Shown here: positions 63,504-64,000 of the stretch, one piece after another | Layout of the letters: every line of letters starts with the position of its first letter | How positions within the stretch are numbered: position 1 is the first letter of the stretch | Assembly: GCA_965237405.1 (NCBI GenBank) | Contig: OZ250139.1 | Span: 2,480,001 to 2,544,000 of the forward strand | Direction of reading: 5' to 3' | DNA length: 64,000 nt | From: CAUZIB01 sp963663925 | Lineage (GTDB): Bacteria > Acidobacteriota > Vicinamibacteria > Vicinamibacterales > UBA8438 | The notes under the pieces: model-generated | What the model was told of the DNA's origin: nothing | What the model saw: only the letters and a program-made list of their open reading frames with translations | Database searches by the model: none | Translations under genes and position numbers: made by a program

Positions 63504-63674
63504 ACCGGAATAGACCCAACCGGCATGAGGAGCGACCAAAGCCCTTACATCCAGCTCAGTGGAGGTATCGATGTCGTCGAGGTAGCTCACAATACTTCGT
63601 TCGAACACATCCGGATCATCGGGACACCATGTTCCCGCGATCGCTGACCGGCGCAGCGGGTCGAATTGACCCAT
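63504..63674 (-). pseudogene. Truncated N-terminal fragment of a Memo-family (AmmeMemoRadiSam B) protein
   Basis: From ATG 63674 the frame gives RRSAIAGTWCPDDPDVFERS and VRALVAPHAGWVYSG, the unmistakable start of MEMO1-like proteins (usual RRPAVAGxWYPxD and RALIAPHAGYxYSG). After this the similarity ends and the frame runs on as arginine-rich junk over the nfo gene. About 57 of roughly 270 residues remain. It is a gene end cut off by rearrangement at or near the 3' end of nfo. Confidence 0.7.
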
Positions 63675-63743
63675 AATAAATCGTCAACTATTCTCCACCT
63701 GATCTAATACCTCCTGTAAAGCGAAGGGCGATTACAAGGCGAA

Positions 63744-64000
63744 ATGTACCGTCCGATCCCTATGGTTCCAGGTCTTTCGTTGATCGTGCTGCTGCTGCTG
63801 AGCCTGGCACCAGCATCAACGGCTGAGCAGGATCACGACTACCACGCAGCCCAAAAAGCGTGGCGCGCTGAACGCGAAGCGCGCCTCATCGCTGACAATG
63901 GGTGGCTGACACTCGCTGCGCTGCACTTCCTGCGGGACGGTGAGAACAGCTTCGGCGCCAGCCCATTGAACGATCTCGTGGTCCCAGAGGGTCCGGACGC
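63744..64000 (+). CDS. DUF1684-type exported protein, N-terminal part
   Basis: Open to the window end; 85 complete codons are visible. A signal peptide (LSLIVLLLLSLAPASTAEQ) is followed by KAWRAEREARLIADNGWLTL, then LHFLRDGENSFGASPLND, the opening pattern of DUF1684 proteins (usual WRxxRExxLxxxxGWLTVAGLFWLxEGxNxFG). The function of the family is not established. GAAATG context gives ATG 63744 as start. Confidence 0.8.
   Translation, partial: MYRPIPMVPGLSLIVLLLLSLAPASTAEQDHDYHAAQKAWRAEREARLIADNGWLTLAALHFLRDGENSFGASPLNDLVVPEGPD

Noticed and set aside
1..64000. CRISPR arrays, tRNA, rRNA, transposases, phage genes
   Set aside because: No spaced repeats, cloverleaf-like sequences or transposase/integrase motifs were seen while reading; faint ones could be missed without a search tool.

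Overview
The window reads as a chromosomal stretch of a free-living Gram-negative bacterium, most likely an Acidobacteriota member of the Vicinamibacteria type. This is inferred from gene style: lipid A synthesis (lpxB), a TonB receptor with an N-terminal carboxypeptidase-regulatory domain, secreted propeller/haem proteins, paired M16 peptidases, and many exported proteins whose signal peptides end in AQ. No rRNA, tRNA, CRISPR array, insertion sequence or phage gene was recognised. Coding density is high and the content is mostly metabolic and envelope-related.

Layout. 1-8.3 kb: the end of a class V aminotransferase, an outer-membrane beta-barrel protein, an M23 peptidase, then a minus-strand operon of a chlorite-dismutase-family haem protein, an Nramp-like transporter without the usual metal motifs, a ketopantoate-reductase-like enzyme and formyl-CoA:oxalate CoA-transferase; a PAS-GAF membrane sensor lies upstream. 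8.3-17.2 kb: small conserved proteins, LacD-type aldolase, an Slt-like transglycosylase, a broken gamma-glutamyltransferase and a TAXI-TRAP transporter. 17.2-28.9 kb: ferritin-like protein, EttA, a zinc-peptidase/ATP-grasp pair, a cupredoxin-like protein, an ABC exporter, DinB, a VOC protein, RsgA, an amidohydrolase and YqgE. 28.9-37.4 kb: a decayed queG, a TonB-receptor remnant, lpxB with two M16 peptidases, a PGPGW-like protein, a broken membrane-protein remnant, a frameshifted 3-hydroxyisobutyrate-dehydrogenase-like gene and both subunits of a 3-oxoacid CoA-transferase. 37.5-49.9 kb: an 11-gene minus-strand array running from a MoxR ATPase, DUF58 protein and two VWA proteins into a LolA/LolCDE-like module and a TolB-like/Sel1/beta-barrel protein. 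50-64 kb: TonB receptor, DUF418 remnant, haem-propeller protein, AtoE-type transporter, M3 oligopeptidase, aconitase, endonuclease IV, a truncated Memo-family fragment and the start of a DUF1684 protein.

Two themes stand out. First, several gene sets form compact overlapping modules whose joint function is not obvious: the Cld/Nramp-like/PanE/Frc operon, the zinc-peptidase/ATP-grasp pair, and the MoxR-VWA-Lol array. Second, the window holds an unusual number of damaged genes for a non-mobile region: ggt, queG, the HIBADH-like gene, DUF418, a TonB remnant, a membrane-protein remnant and a Memo remnant. The lesions are mostly premature stops at positions where tryptophan is expected and one-base frameshifts. 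They are either genuine erosion or uncorrected assembly errors; raw reads would decide. Starts were moved inward from the longest reading frame where signal peptides, family alignment, ribosome binding sites or gene overlaps favoured it. All family assignments come from reading the sequence, not from database searches.
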